Source: Sporosarcina ureae (GTDB taxonomy: Bacteria; Bacillota; Bacilli; Bacillales_A; Planococcaceae). From it: 64,000 bases of DNA. Shown here piece after piece: positions 1 through 7,286 of the stretch. Both the position numbers and the translations under genes were made by a program. The DNA lies in contig NZ_CP015207.1 in assembly GCF_002101375.1 (NCBI RefSeq), positions 1,728,001 to 1,792,000 on the forward strand, given 5' to 3'. The notes beneath the pieces were generated by a model. It worked only from the letters and a program-made list of their open reading frames with translations. It was not told the DNA's origin and did not search any database. The number at the start of each line of letters is the position of its first letter. The stretch's first letter is position 1.

Positions 1-1158
1 ATGGCGCTGTTCTGCAGTGACTCGGTCGATCATCGCGGTTTGCTGTTGACTCGTCGCTTGGTTTATCGACTGTTGCGTGACTGCGGCTGCTTTGCGCAAA
101 GGGATTTGCATTCCGCTTTGATACGATGCCACCTCCAAGTAGCGGTTTATTTCTTCCGCTACTTCTTCAATAAATAGAAGGGCCTTCTCTGAATGCAAAC
201 CAATTTTCTGGTCAGCTATAGCGGTTTCCCAACCTGCCACTTCAACTCGTAAAGTATGTCCCCATATGCTCTCAATGCCGTTTAGTAAACGCACAAGTAT
301 GGTACAAGTACGGGACAACTCCGTTTCCTGCAATACGTTCGGCAATTGAATATATGAGGACCATGCAGCTTTTTCCTGTCTTTTTTCATTGTGAAAATGT
401 ACAACAATTCCTTCACTTCCAAGCAGCTGTTTCATCAAACCAATGGCAGAAACTTTTTTATAAGCAATAGAAGAACCGTCAGCGGCATCGGGAAACCATT
501 CACTGTTGGAGTTGCCATGCGAACAACTCAATGCGCGCTCTGTTTGTTCAGCTTCAAATAAACTCCAAGAGCCGCACGCTTTTACTTGTTCCATAAAATA
601 ATCGGGTATACGTATATGCTTTTCTTTTACTTTGCTCGATAAAAATGATGCGATTCTACTGTCAGCAATATCCATGGTATATTGCTCTACTCTCGTCTTT
701 CGCCGATAGAATGTCTTACCGAAGAACGACATCACTTCAGCTGGTAAAGTCACATAGCCATGACTCAGTAGCCAATATGCTTCCTGTACTTTTTGTAGGC
801 GCTGGATAGTTTCATGCTGCATGGCGGCCATTGCTATGAGCATAATCCTCTCTTGAGGCAGTCCTATCGGTTTGTCATAATAATCCGATGTTACAAATTC
901 ATTCATATATTGTTGCAACAGTGCAGGAGGTATCAATCGATCGCGTTCAGCTACAATCTGTAAGCCAAGCCATTTGATTTCGCTCGCTGAATAGTCATAG
1001 ATCCATTGACCATATAATCCATCCTGTAACAGTTTCCTGACTACTTGATGAAATCCTGAATACACAGGTCTTCCACGCTGTTGTTCTACTTGTTTATACA
1101 ATAACTGCAACAGTTCACGTTCATGTATACATTCCTTCTTCTGTTCAAATACTCTCAT
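1..1158 (-). CDS. Degenerate ribonucleotide-reductase alpha-like protein, partial (3' end outside window)
   Basis: The open frame runs 386 codons from ATG at 1158 (AAAGGAG 8 nt upstream) and leaves the window without a stop. Several blocks match class I RNR large subunits in the right order: LPQERIMLIAM (about residues 100-110), QEAYWLLS (125-132), IRIPDYFMEQV with SWSLFE (182-202), an SNLCTEI-like block that reads PNVLQET (273-279), and RLLNGIES (290-297). The roughly 130-residue stretch that normally lies between the second and third blocks, which carries the SSC redox cysteine, is missing. The radical-site cysteine of NLCTE is replaced by Leu. The N-terminal ATP cone is also absent. I infer a catalytically dead paralogue or partner of an RNR subunit; an active nrd gene may lie just left of the window. 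Expression should fall when B12 is present, because the gene follows a cobalamin riboswitch and terminator. Confidence 0.6.
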   Translation of the reverse strand, partial: MRVFEQKKECIHERELLQLLYKQVEQQRGRPVYSGFHQVVRKLLQDGLYGQWIYDYSASEIKWLGLQIVAERDRLIPPALLQQYMNEFVTSDYYDKPIGLPQERIMLIAMAAMQHETIQRLQKVQEAYWLLSHGYVTLPAEVMSFFGKTFYRRKTRVEQYTMDIADSRIASFLSSKVKEKHIRIPDYFMEQVKACGSWSLFEAEQTERALSCSHGNSNSEWFPDAADGSSIAYKKVSAIGLMKQLLGSEGIVVHFHNEKRQEKAAWSSYIQLPNVLQETELSRTCTILVRLLNGIESIWGHTLRVEVAGWETAIADQKIGLHSEKALLFIEEVAEEINRYLEVASYQSGMQIPLRKAAAVTQQSINQATSQQQTAMIDRVTAEQRH

Positions 1159-1183
1159 GTCACGGTCTCCTTTCGTAAACAAC

Positions 1184-1220
1184 AAAAAACAATCATTCCG
1201 CCTCTTCGGCAAGATGATTG
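1184..1220 (-). terminator. Intrinsic terminator between B12 riboswitch and RNR-like gene
   Basis: On the minus strand CAATCAT..GCC-gaaga-GGC..ATGATTG forms a hairpin followed at once by TTTTTTG. It sits about 25 nt before the start codon of the RNR-like gene and downstream of the cobalamin aptamer. This fits a transcription-terminating expression platform that switches the gene off when adenosylcobalamin is bound. Confidence 0.85.
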
Positions 1221-1339
1221 CAATAGTTGTGAATGAGGAAACAAATTCAGGCATCTTTAAAATACTCCATACAAAAATGCATAGATGCAGATACCTTTTT
1301 TGCTTCCACTCCTCAACCCCCGAAGAAAGTGTCGCTTTG

Positions 1340-1499
1340 ACGATACGTGGCAGGTCTCCTGGCTTCACTTCATCCTTCCGCTAATGCCTTCCCATGTCTC
1401 CATAGTGGCTAATTTTAGCGGTCGTCCGTGTGTACAGTTGCGGGGACAGCTCCGGTTTACGGATTCCCTTTTACACCTTGATAGGTACCAGCGTATCGT
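1340..1499 (-). promoter_or_regulatory. Cobalamin (AdoCbl) riboswitch
   Basis: The minus strand carries the hallmark blocks in order: AAGGTGTAAAAGGGAA, CCGGAGCTGTCCCCGCAACTGT, GCCACTATGG, GGGAAGGC and the B12 box GAAGCCAGGAGACCTGCC. A closing P1 stem ACGATACG/CGTATCGT brackets the element. A terminator follows at 1184-1220. In other bacteria such switches repress B12-independent isozymes when B12 is available, including RNR operons, which matches the RNR-like gene downstream. Confidence 0.97.
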
Positions 1500-1592
1500 G
1501 CAAACTCATATATTTGATTGATTTCATTTTATCATGGATAACATAGAGGGTGGTAGCGTTTGTTTTTATTAAGGAAGTCCACATAAACAAAT

Positions 1593-1653
1593 AGGGTGCC
1601 TATGCACTAAACTACTGTGAAAACATCCACAATCGTTTTTTGCTAGGCACCCT
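1593..1653 (-). terminator. Long-loop inverted repeat downstream of small gene
   Basis: A perfect 10-bp inverted repeat AGGGTGCCTA / TAGGCACCCT is separated by about 41 nt. On the minus strand the second arm is followed by ATTTGTTTATG, a weak T-tract. It lies just after the 56-codon gene at 1675-1845, so termination is the simplest reading. The unusually long loop, containing CAAAAAACGATTG, leaves room for another RNA role. Confidence 0.5.
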
Positions 1654-1674
1654 GTATCGAGTTTTCTTCATTAC

Positions 1675-1845
1675 TTACATGAGTTGTTGTTCGCATAGAC
1701 AGCCGCAATCCGCCAATCCTTGAACATATGCCTCTTGCCATGTGATCCCATGGATGAAACCATTCTCCGAGTAACCTGTGATCAAATAGAATGTTTCGTT
1801 CTGCTCTGGTAGTGATGAATTGTTCTGATAGTCGTTGTTCTTCAT
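1675..1845 (-). CDS. Small Cys-rich-tailed protein, 56 aa, unknown
   Basis: An uninterrupted frame begins with ATG at 1845, preceded by a near-perfect Shine-Dalgarno (GGAGGT, 7 nt spacing), and ends with TAA at 1675. The product is acidic and polar, begins MKNNDYQNNSSL, has an aromatic/Gly-rich centre (FYLITGYSENGF) and ends with a CGCLCEQQLM tail carrying three cysteines. I do not recognise a family. A cre-like site lies about 95 bp upstream and a TATACT/CATATACTA -10-like element about 30 bp upstream of the RBS. An inverted repeat follows the stop. The good RBS and its own terminator-like element argue that it is a real monocistronic gene. Confidence 0.6.
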   Translation of the reverse strand: MKNNDYQNNSSLPEQNETFYLITGYSENGFIHGITWQEAYVQGLADCGCLCEQQLM

Positions 1846-2171
1846 AAGAATTACCTCCTGGATTTTATATTTTTCATAGTATATGCCTTATCGGGGAATA
1901 AAAGAACATTTTTTCGCTCTTATTGATAAAAGGCTATTTGATAGCGCTTACATTTTAGAAACGAAGGAAATAAGTTCTTTATATATTTCCGAGTAAGTTT
2001 ACTAAAGGCATATTTTATAATTCAGTGAATTCTGTTTATTGTATCATTCAAATAAACAAAAGTAAATATAAAAGTTATCATTCCGAATGAACTTTTACGT
2101 TTTTTTGAAGAGAACCTATGACTTCTGTATCATTCCATTATAAAACACGGTCTGTAAAATTCTTTCCATAC
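1846..2171. other. Intergenic region without a recognisable gene
   Basis: AT-rich. It holds a candidate cre at 1939-1953, a -10-like TATACT read leftward near 1876-1881, and a weak hairpin around 2072-2096 (AAAAGTT..ATTC/GAAT..AACTTTT) followed by a short T run on the plus strand. No open frame with a ribosome site was seen on either strand. Confidence 0.5.
1939..1953. promoter_or_regulatory. Candidate cre (CcpA) site
   Basis: Read on the minus strand, ATGTAAGCGCTATCA fits every fixed position of the Bacillus consensus WTGNAANCGNWNNCW. It lies about 95 bp upstream of the 56-codon gene, so catabolite control of that gene is possible. It was found by pattern only. Confidence 0.45.
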
Positions 2172-2210
2172 AAAAAATCTCCCTAAGTCCTCTTTACGAC
2201 TTAGAGAGAT
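2172..2210 (-). terminator. Terminator at the end of the eut-mdh transcription unit
   Basis: On the minus strand a stem ATCTCTCTAAGTC pairs with an imperfect GACTTAGGGAGAT around a short loop and is followed by TTTTTTG. It begins 7 nt after the mdh stop codon and closes the 13-kb leftward gene cluster. Confidence 0.85.
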
Positions 2211-2216
2211 CAGTAG

Positions 2217-3170
2217 TTATAAGGACATTTGCTTTTCGCAAATGTCGATGACTGCTCTGACAGAGTCAGCTGACTGATCAAGTGCTGTTTGTTCTTCCTT
2301 TGTTAACGGAAGTTCAATCACACTTTCGATACCATTGCCCCCGAGAACAGTGGGTACGCCTAAGTAAATATTTTGATATCCATATTCACCCTCTAAATAA
2401 GCGATGGACGGCAAAATTCGTTTCTTATCTTTAATAATTGCCTCAGCCATCTCTACTAAAGCCGCAGCGGGTGCGTAATAAGCGCTACCATTACCTAGTA
2501 GTGAGACAATTTCACCGCCGCCTTTTCGAGTACGCTCCACAATGGCTTCTAGCCGTTCATTCGATATGATTTTATCCAACGGAATGCCGCCGGCGTAAGA
2601 GTAACGCACAAGTGGCACCATATCATCTCCGTGTCCGCCAAGTACAAAGCCCGAAATATCCTCTACAGAAATATTCAATTCTTCGGAAATGAACGTATTG
2701 AAACGTGCAGTATCAAGCACACCTGATTGTCCAATTACACGATTTTTAGGAAATCCAGTTGTTTTATAACATACATATGTCATCGCATCTACCGGATTAC
2801 TTAAAATCAGCACGGTGCTGTCTGGGGCATGACGCTTCACTTGCTCGGAAACGGAACGCATAATCTTCGCATTGGTTGCAACTAAATCATCGCGACTCAT
2901 ACCTGGTTTACGTGCAACACCCGCAGTAATGATAACCATTGCTGCACCTTCAATATCCTCGTAATTAGATGTACCTGTAATGCGAGAATTAAATTGTTGT
3001 ACAGGACTCGTTTGAAGAAGATCTAGTGCTTTACCTTTGGTTGGATTAGAGAGATCCGGTATATCGACTAATACGATGTCACCTAGTTCTCTCTGTGCTG
3101 CCATCAATGCTACGGTTGAACCGGTGTGACCAGCTCCAATGACTGCAATTTTATGTCGTTTGAAAGCCAT
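2217..3170 (-). CDS. mdh: Malate dehydrogenase (LDH-type MDH)
   Basis: Oxidises malate to oxaloacetate with NAD, or the reverse. The 317-aa product closely resembles Bacillus Mdh: Rossmann motif GAGHTGS near the N-terminus, the MDH-specific substrate loop [11 protein letters not shown] whose Arg (rather than the Gln of lactate dehydrogenases) selects malate, [20 protein letters not shown] and the catalytic [12 protein letters not shown] at 3170 is chosen because AAAGGAG sits 8 nt before it; an upstream in-frame GTG overlaps that RBS. It is the last gene after the eut shell genes, 60 bp from the preceding BMC gene with no terminator seen between. Usually mdh sits with citrate-cycle genes, so this position is odd; it may recycle NADH made by EutE. 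Confidence 0.93.
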   Translation of the reverse strand: MAFKRHKIAVIGAGHTGSTVALMAAQRELGDIVLVDIPDLSNPTKGKALDLLQTSPVQQFNSRITGTSNYEDIEGAAMVIITAGVARKPGMSRDDLVATNAKIMRSVSEQVKRHAPDSTVLILSNPVDAMTYVCYKTTGFPKNRVIGQSGVLDTARFNTFISEELNISVEDISGFVLGGHGDDMVPLVRYSYAGGIPLDKIISNERLEAIVERTRKGGGEIVSLLGNGSAYYAPAAALVEMAEAIIKDKKRILPSIAYLEGEYGYQNIYLGVPTVLGGNGIESVIELPLTKEEQTALDQSADSVRAVIDICEKQMSL

Positions 3171-3230
3171 GGAAACCACTCCTTTCTATAGATTTCACTA
3201 TGAGTAATACGCTTATAGCACATGTATGCC

Positions 3231-3572
3231 TCAGTCTTTCTTCGGTGCCTTCTTCACTTCTGCCAGTTTCTTTACTTGTGGAATTTCTGAAGTAGTCGGC
3301 ACTAGGGGTTTCACCATGCCATATACTGAATCATCGGGACGCGGTATTACATGCGCGCCTAGTAATTCACCTACACGCGCTGCTGCGTCGCGACCTGCAT
3401 CAACAGCTGCCTGAACTGCTCCAACGTCACCTTGAACGATGACCGTAACGATTCCGCCATCCACCATCTCCTGTGATACTAACTCTACGTTGGATGCTTT
3501 CACCATGGCGTCCGCCGCTTCAATCGATCCAATCAATCCTTTTGTCTCAATCATTCCGATCGCTTGACTCAT
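3231..3572 (-). CDS. BMC-domain shell protein with Lys-rich C-terminal tail
   Basis: 113-aa hexameric (BMC-H) microcompartment shell protein of the EutM/PduA type. A single BMC domain occupies about residues 1-88 ([53 protein letters not shown]). A roughly 25-residue tail follows, ending [14 protein letters not shown], which is not part of the core fold. ATG at 3572 has AAAGAGGTG 6 nt upstream, and the gene overlaps the end of eutN by 26 bp, suggesting translational coupling. It is a paralogue of the 94-aa shell protein at 4775-5059 and could form a distinct facet tile or bind cargo or nucleic acid through its basic tail (inference). Confidence 0.93.
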   Translation of the reverse strand: MSQAIGMIETKGLIGSIEAADAMVKASNVELVSQEMVDGGIVTVIVQGDVGAVQAAVDAGRDAAARVGELLGAHVIPRPDDSVYGMVKPLVPTTSEIPQVKKLAEVKKAPKKD

Positions 3573-3852
3573 GTATATCACCTCTTTTCACTTCTGTTGA
3601 ATCGATAATACCAATAATGACCGCGTCGATTGGGATCGGGTTTTCTTTCGGTAAAATAAAGCGTGAAGAACCGCCACTCGTAATGAGTACTTCATCACCA
3701 ACCCCTGCTCCAATCCGATCTGCCGCGACCATATGCGACTGTATACTATTGCCGTGTGCATCAATCGGCTGGACGATTAACAGCTTAAGTCCTGATAATC
3801 CATCCTCTTTACGGGTTGCCCATACATTACCAATCACTCTACCCATTCGCAT
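3547..3852 (-). CDS. eutN: EutN/CcmL-family pentameric vertex protein
   Basis: 101 aa. Begins with the family start M(x)[13 protein letters not shown] and continues with [11 protein letters not shown] and [23 protein letters not shown], the usual EutN/CcmL core. Members form pentamers that cap the vertices of the icosahedral shell. ATG at 3852 follows AAAGGTG with 7 nt spacing. It lies 16 bp after pduL and overlaps the next BMC gene. The last ten or so residues ([12 protein letters not shown]) form a short polar tail. Confidence 0.93.
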   Translation of the reverse strand: MRMGRVIGNVWATRKEDGLSGLKLLIVQPIDAHGNSIQSHMVAADRIGAGVGDEVLITSGGSSRFILPKENPIPIDAVIIGIIDSTEVKRGDIHESSDRND

Positions 3853-3868
3853 GCGTAATCACCTTTTT

Positions 3869-4741
3869 CTACTTTCTACTAGATATCGTTTTACCGAGTT
3901 CACGTGCTGTATCTCTTGCTAGTGCCGTCACAATTGTGCCTTTATTAATAACAATTTCCTTTTCTGAAATCTCGGACACGTCTTCAGCCGACAAAAGCTT
4001 TTTTGTGAATTCAAATGTCACTGGAGCATTTACTGGAGTAGTCGTCGTCACCGTTTTCATCATCGTTTGTACAGGTACCGTTTCTTTTGCATCATCCGAT
4101 TTCACTAGACGACCAATCGACCCCTGTGAAATGAAACCTGCATTTGCTTCATCGGTATCAATATGCATTTCAAGACGATATCGCTCATTCACTCGAATGC
4201 GTACATTGCGGAATGAAATAGATCTTATTCCGTCCGCTTCCACTGTGACATATTCCCCGTCTTCCACGCCAAAGCGCGTAGCGTCAGTGGGCGCCATATG
4301 GATATGTGCCTGTGCAATAATAAGACCTTGGTTTATATGCACACTACCTTTTGGTCCAATTAATGTAATCGGTGCTGATCCTTCAATATTGCCGGATTCC
4401 CGAAGTGGGGGCTTGACGCCGAGCTTCATAGCATCCGTAAAGCTGACCTCAACTTGGGTCGCTTTTCGGACAGGCCCTAAAATACGCACACGTTCAATGC
4501 TGCTTTTAGGTCCTGCAATCATCACCGTTTCATTGGCGGCGAATTGGCCCGGCTGTGAAAGCTCGGACCGCTGTGTCAATTCATACCCTGTGCCAAACAA
4601 TACTTCCACATGTTCAGGCTGTAAATGTACGTGACGGGCGGAAACTGCAATAGGAACCGCTCGTTCCGGCAATTGAACGGGAGCTTTCCCTAATTGTCCA
4701 AGAATTTCTCCGACAATTTGTTCAATCAATTGCTGATTCAT
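3869..4741 (-). CDS. pduL: Phosphate propanoyl/acetyltransferase (PduL-type) with N-terminal targeting helix
   Basis: 290 aa. Converts acetyl-CoA plus phosphate to acetyl-phosphate and CoA in the compartment lumen, standing in for EutD. Two PduL half-domains are visible, each with a metal-ligand HxH motif: ARHVHLQPEHV near residue 35 and AHIHMAPTDATRFG near 148. Residues 1-18 (MNQQLIEQIVGEILGQLG) make an amphipathic helix typical of encapsulation peptides. About 90 residues follow the catalytic part, including a Thr/Val-rich linker and a closing KGTIVTALARDTARELG segment, so the protein is longer than the usual ~210 aa. It is flanked by eutM and eutN in the same operon. The function call is strong; the role of the extension is unknown. 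Confidence 0.9.
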   Translation of the reverse strand: MNQQLIEQIVGEILGQLGKAPVQLPERAVPIAVSARHVHLQPEHVEVLFGTGYELTQRSELSQPGQFAANETVMIAGPKSSIERVRILGPVRKATQVEVSFTDAMKLGVKPPLRESGNIEGSAPITLIGPKGSVHINQGLIIAQAHIHMAPTDATRFGVEDGEYVTVEADGIRSISFRNVRIRVNERYRLEMHIDTDEANAGFISQGSIGRLVKSDDAKETVPVQTMMKTVTTTTPVNAPVTFEFTKKLLSAEDVSEISEKEIVINKGTIVTALARDTARELGKTISSRK

Positions 4742-4774
4742 TTAGTTCACGCCTTTCTACTATGTCAGCAGTGA

Positions 4775-5059
4775 TTATTCGCTTTTTGGTAACATCATTT
4801 CTAGTTCATTATGTGGTCTTGGAATTACGTGAACAGAAAGCAATTCGCCCACACGTTGTGCTGAAGCAGCACCTGCGTCTGTTGCCGCTTTTACTGCGCC
4901 TACATCACCGCGTACCATAACTGTTACGATTCCGCCGCCAACATGTACTTTACCTACCAAGTTTACGCTTGCTGCTTTCACCATTGCGTCTGCTGCCTCG
5001 ATTGCACCGATTAATCCTTTAGTTTCTACCATTCCTAATGCTGTACCTTCTCTGTTCAT
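4775..5059 (-). CDS. eutM: EutM-type hexameric microcompartment shell protein
   Basis: 94 aa, one BMC domain with the classic [20 protein letters not shown] start, [23 protein letters not shown] and [11 protein letters not shown] end. These small BMC-H proteins form the main facets, with a central pore for substrates. AGGAGG precedes the ATG at 5059 with normal spacing. It lies 24 bp after eutE. It differs from the 113-aa paralogue nearer mdh mainly by lacking the Lys-rich tail. Confidence 0.95.
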   Translation of the reverse strand: MNREGTALGMVETKGLIGAIEAADAMVKAASVNLVGKVHVGGGIVTVMVRGDVGAVKAATDAGAASAQRVGELLSVHVIPRPHNELEMMLPKSE

Positions 5060-5082
5060 AATTGTTTCCTCCTAATAGTGTT

Positions 5083-6594
5083 TTATTTTGTAAGTTGTTT
5101 AACGATTTCACTAACTAAGTTCTGTACTAATGCTGGATCGATGTTGTTGTTTGTTGTGGCTGATACATTGTTCATCACACTAGATACGAGCTGGTCATTG
5201 GAACTCTCTACAGGCTCTGAGTGCTTCGGCAGTTGTACTTCCTTCGTGCCATATGCCATCCGCTTAATGTTCAACAAATGCTTAGCTGTGACATTGTCTG
5301 ATGTAATATTACCGCCAAATGTTCCGCACCCTAATGTGAATGATGGCATTAAACCTGTCGTACCACCAACTGCTCCAATAGAAGACATGGTATTGACCAA
5401 AATACGGGATACTGGCATTTCCATAGCGAATTCACGAGCTACTGCATCGATTTCGGTATGTAGTGCCAAGCTATGTCCACGCCCGCCAAGATTTAGCAAG
5501 TCGAGGCACACTTCTTTCGAGTGCTTCACACCATCCACGACATACATAGCGAAAATCGGTGATAATTTCTCCAATGAAAACGGTACGTCTTTACCAACTT
5601 TCGTTTCCATCCCAACAATCAAGCGCGTGCCTTCAGGTAAAGAAATGCCTGCCATTTTCGCGATGAACTGTGGGCTCTTACCGACCACTTTCGGATTCAC
5701 CTTACCGGGTACCGGTGAGATGATACCTTCCATAATCTTTTTCTCATCATCCGATAAAATATACGCGCCGTTTTTCTTCAACTCACGCGTAACGAGATCC
5801 ACGACGTGCTTATCGACAACAATGGCTTGCTCGGTTGCACAAATCGTACCGTAGTCAAATGATTTGCTGTCCACAATGTCTTTTACTGCTTTTTCAATCT
5901 TTGCGGAACGTTCGATATACACTGGCACATTCCCAGGCCCTACACCGTAAGCCGGCTTACCGGAGCTATATGCCGCTTTGACGAGCGCACTACCGCCTGT
6001 TGCAATGATTAGATTAACATCTTTATGCGACATTAATTGCTGTGTAGCTTCCATCGAAGCCAACGTGAGACATTGAATTAAACCTTCCGGGGCACCCGCT
6101 GCAACAGCTGCTGCATCACATACTTTTAATGCTTCGTGTGTGCATTTCACTGCGTAAGGGTGTGGACTCACGACAATAGAATTTCGTGTCTTCAATGAAA
6201 TCAACGTTTTGAAGAACGCTGTCGATGTTGGGTTGGTTGTCGGGATAATAGCGGCAACTACACCGAACGGAGCAGCAATTTCCAAGACTTTATTCATATG
6301 GTCTTCTTTGATGACACCGACTGTTTTCATATCTTTAATACTTTCATATACGTCTCGGGAGCCCACTTCGTTCTTAATTTTCTTATGAGCTGCTACCCCC
6401 ATACCTGTTTCTTCTACTGCTAGTTGCGCGAGGCGACCGGATTGTTCAAAGGCAGCATCCGCTACGGCTTTGACAATCTTGTCGACTTGTTGCTGAGAAT
6501 AGCCCATAAATTTCTCTTGTGCTTCTTTTGCAGTTTGGACGGCTGTACGCATTTGTTGCAAAGCTAATAAATCATTATCCACTAATTGGACCAA
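5083..6594 (-). CDS. eutE: Acetaldehyde dehydrogenase, CoA-acylating (EutE), C-terminal targeting helix
   Basis: 503 aa. Oxidises acetaldehyde with CoA and NAD to acetyl-CoA in the compartment. The aldehyde dehydrogenase fold shows [14 protein letters not shown] near 117, [10 protein letters not shown] near 219 and the catalytic Cys252 in [12 protein letters not shown]. The start is TTG at 6594, preceded by AAAGGAG with about 9 nt spacing. The C-terminal residues 479-503 (ending [14 protein letters not shown]) form an amphipathic helix behind an Asn/Ser-rich linker and look like an encapsulation peptide; EutE of enteric bacteria carries its peptide at the N-terminus instead. NADH produced here needs an oxidant, yet no eutG alcohol dehydrogenase is in the locus. 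Confidence 0.95.
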   Translation of the reverse strand: MVQLVDNDLLALQQMRTAVQTAKEAQEKFMGYSQQQVDKIVKAVADAAFEQSGRLAQLAVEETGMGVAAHKKIKNEVGSRDVYESIKDMKTVGVIKEDHMNKVLEIAAPFGVVAAIIPTTNPTSTAFFKTLISLKTRNSIVVSPHPYAVKCTHEALKVCDAAAVAAGAPEGLIQCLTLASMEATQQLMSHKDVNLIIATGGSALVKAAYSSGKPAYGVGPGNVPVYIERSAKIEKAVKDIVDSKSFDYGTICATEQAIVVDKHVVDLVTRELKKNGAYILSDDEKKIMEGIISPVPGKVNPKVVGKSPQFIAKMAGISLPEGTRLIVGMETKVGKDVPFSLEKLSPIFAMYVVDGVKHSKEVCLDLLNLGGRGHSLALHTEIDAVAREFAMEMPVSRILVNTMSSIGAVGGTTGLMPSFTLGCGTFGGNITSDNVTAKHLLNIKRMAYGTKEVQLPKHSEPVESSNDQLVSSVMNNVSATTNNNIDPALVQNLVSEIVKQLTK

Positions 6595-6625
6595 ATTTAA
6601 CCACTCCTTTCTACATGCTTATCTA

Positions 6626-7270
6626 TCAGTAACTTAACGGATCATCTGCCATCTTCTGTATCGCTTCCCGGAATGCGTCGGCTGCAGCATTGCAAGAAGA
6701 TTGACTGCCTGTCAACAGGCCACCGCCGAAGTTTGTTTCGGAGGGAGGTGCATAGAGTACACAAAGTGTAACGTCAGCTGCTTTTAAAGCAGCGTCCAAA
6801 CCGATAACAGCTTCAACAGGCGGTGCAATCAAGTATGCCAATGACTGTCCATCGGATACATTGGCCATGTCAGCCAAATAACTCCCACAACTGGAGATGG
6901 TATGCGCATATAACGCATGATTCGGGTTTCCGTTGATCGCTTCAAAATACGCTTCGTGCTCTATCGTTATACGAATTGAATCAAGGCCGCTTTTCACTTC
7001 TTCCGGTGACGAGCCCGCAATGATTCCAATAAACTCTCCCGATAACGGGCCAGAAGAATGAGCTGAACCCGCGTAAAAGCTTTTTGCGTAGACCACTTCC
7101 ACATCACTATGCTTCGTTGCTGCATCAATTGCTGTATAGCCGACGTCGTCAATTGTCGTCGTTACTATCCCAAGGCTTCGCTGGTTAGACTTCAATCGAA
7201 ACTTCTCAGCAAGTTCCGGACTGACATTTGATATGACTTGCATCGACAATATATCTGCATAGATTTTCAT
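6626..7270 (-). CDS. eutL: EutL trimeric (tandem-BMC) shell protein
   Basis: 214 aa, two fused BMC domains that form pseudohexameric trimers with a gated central pore. Family signatures include DDVGYTAIDAATKHSDVEVVYAKSFYAG in the first half and a second half with SYLADMAN, PPVEAVIGLDAALKAA and FGGGLLTGSQSSC. ATG at 7270 follows GGGAGGGCAA; the upstream in-frame start at 7327 would overlap eutC and has no better RBS. It lies 16 bp after eutC. EutL in other systems binds ethanolamine near the pore. Confidence 0.95.
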   Translation of the reverse strand: MKIYADILSMQVISNVSPELAEKFRLKSNQRSLGIVTTTIDDVGYTAIDAATKHSDVEVVYAKSFYAGSAHSSGPLSGEFIGIIAGSSPEEVKSGLDSIRITIEHEAYFEAINGNPNHALYAHTISSCGSYLADMANVSDGQSLAYLIAPPVEAVIGLDAALKAADVTLCVLYAPPSETNFGGGLLTGSQSSCNAAADAFREAIQKMADDPLSY

Positions 7271-7286
7271 TTGCCCTCCCCCTTCC

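Noticed and set aside
1157-1521. Plus-strand frames over the cobalamin riboswitch
   Set aside because: They cross a conserved structured RNA and have no ribosome sites.
3816-4634. Long plus-strand frame opposite pduL (272 codons)
   Set aside because: No RBS, low-complexity Ser/Thr/Val-rich product, and full overlap with a clear gene; shadow frame.
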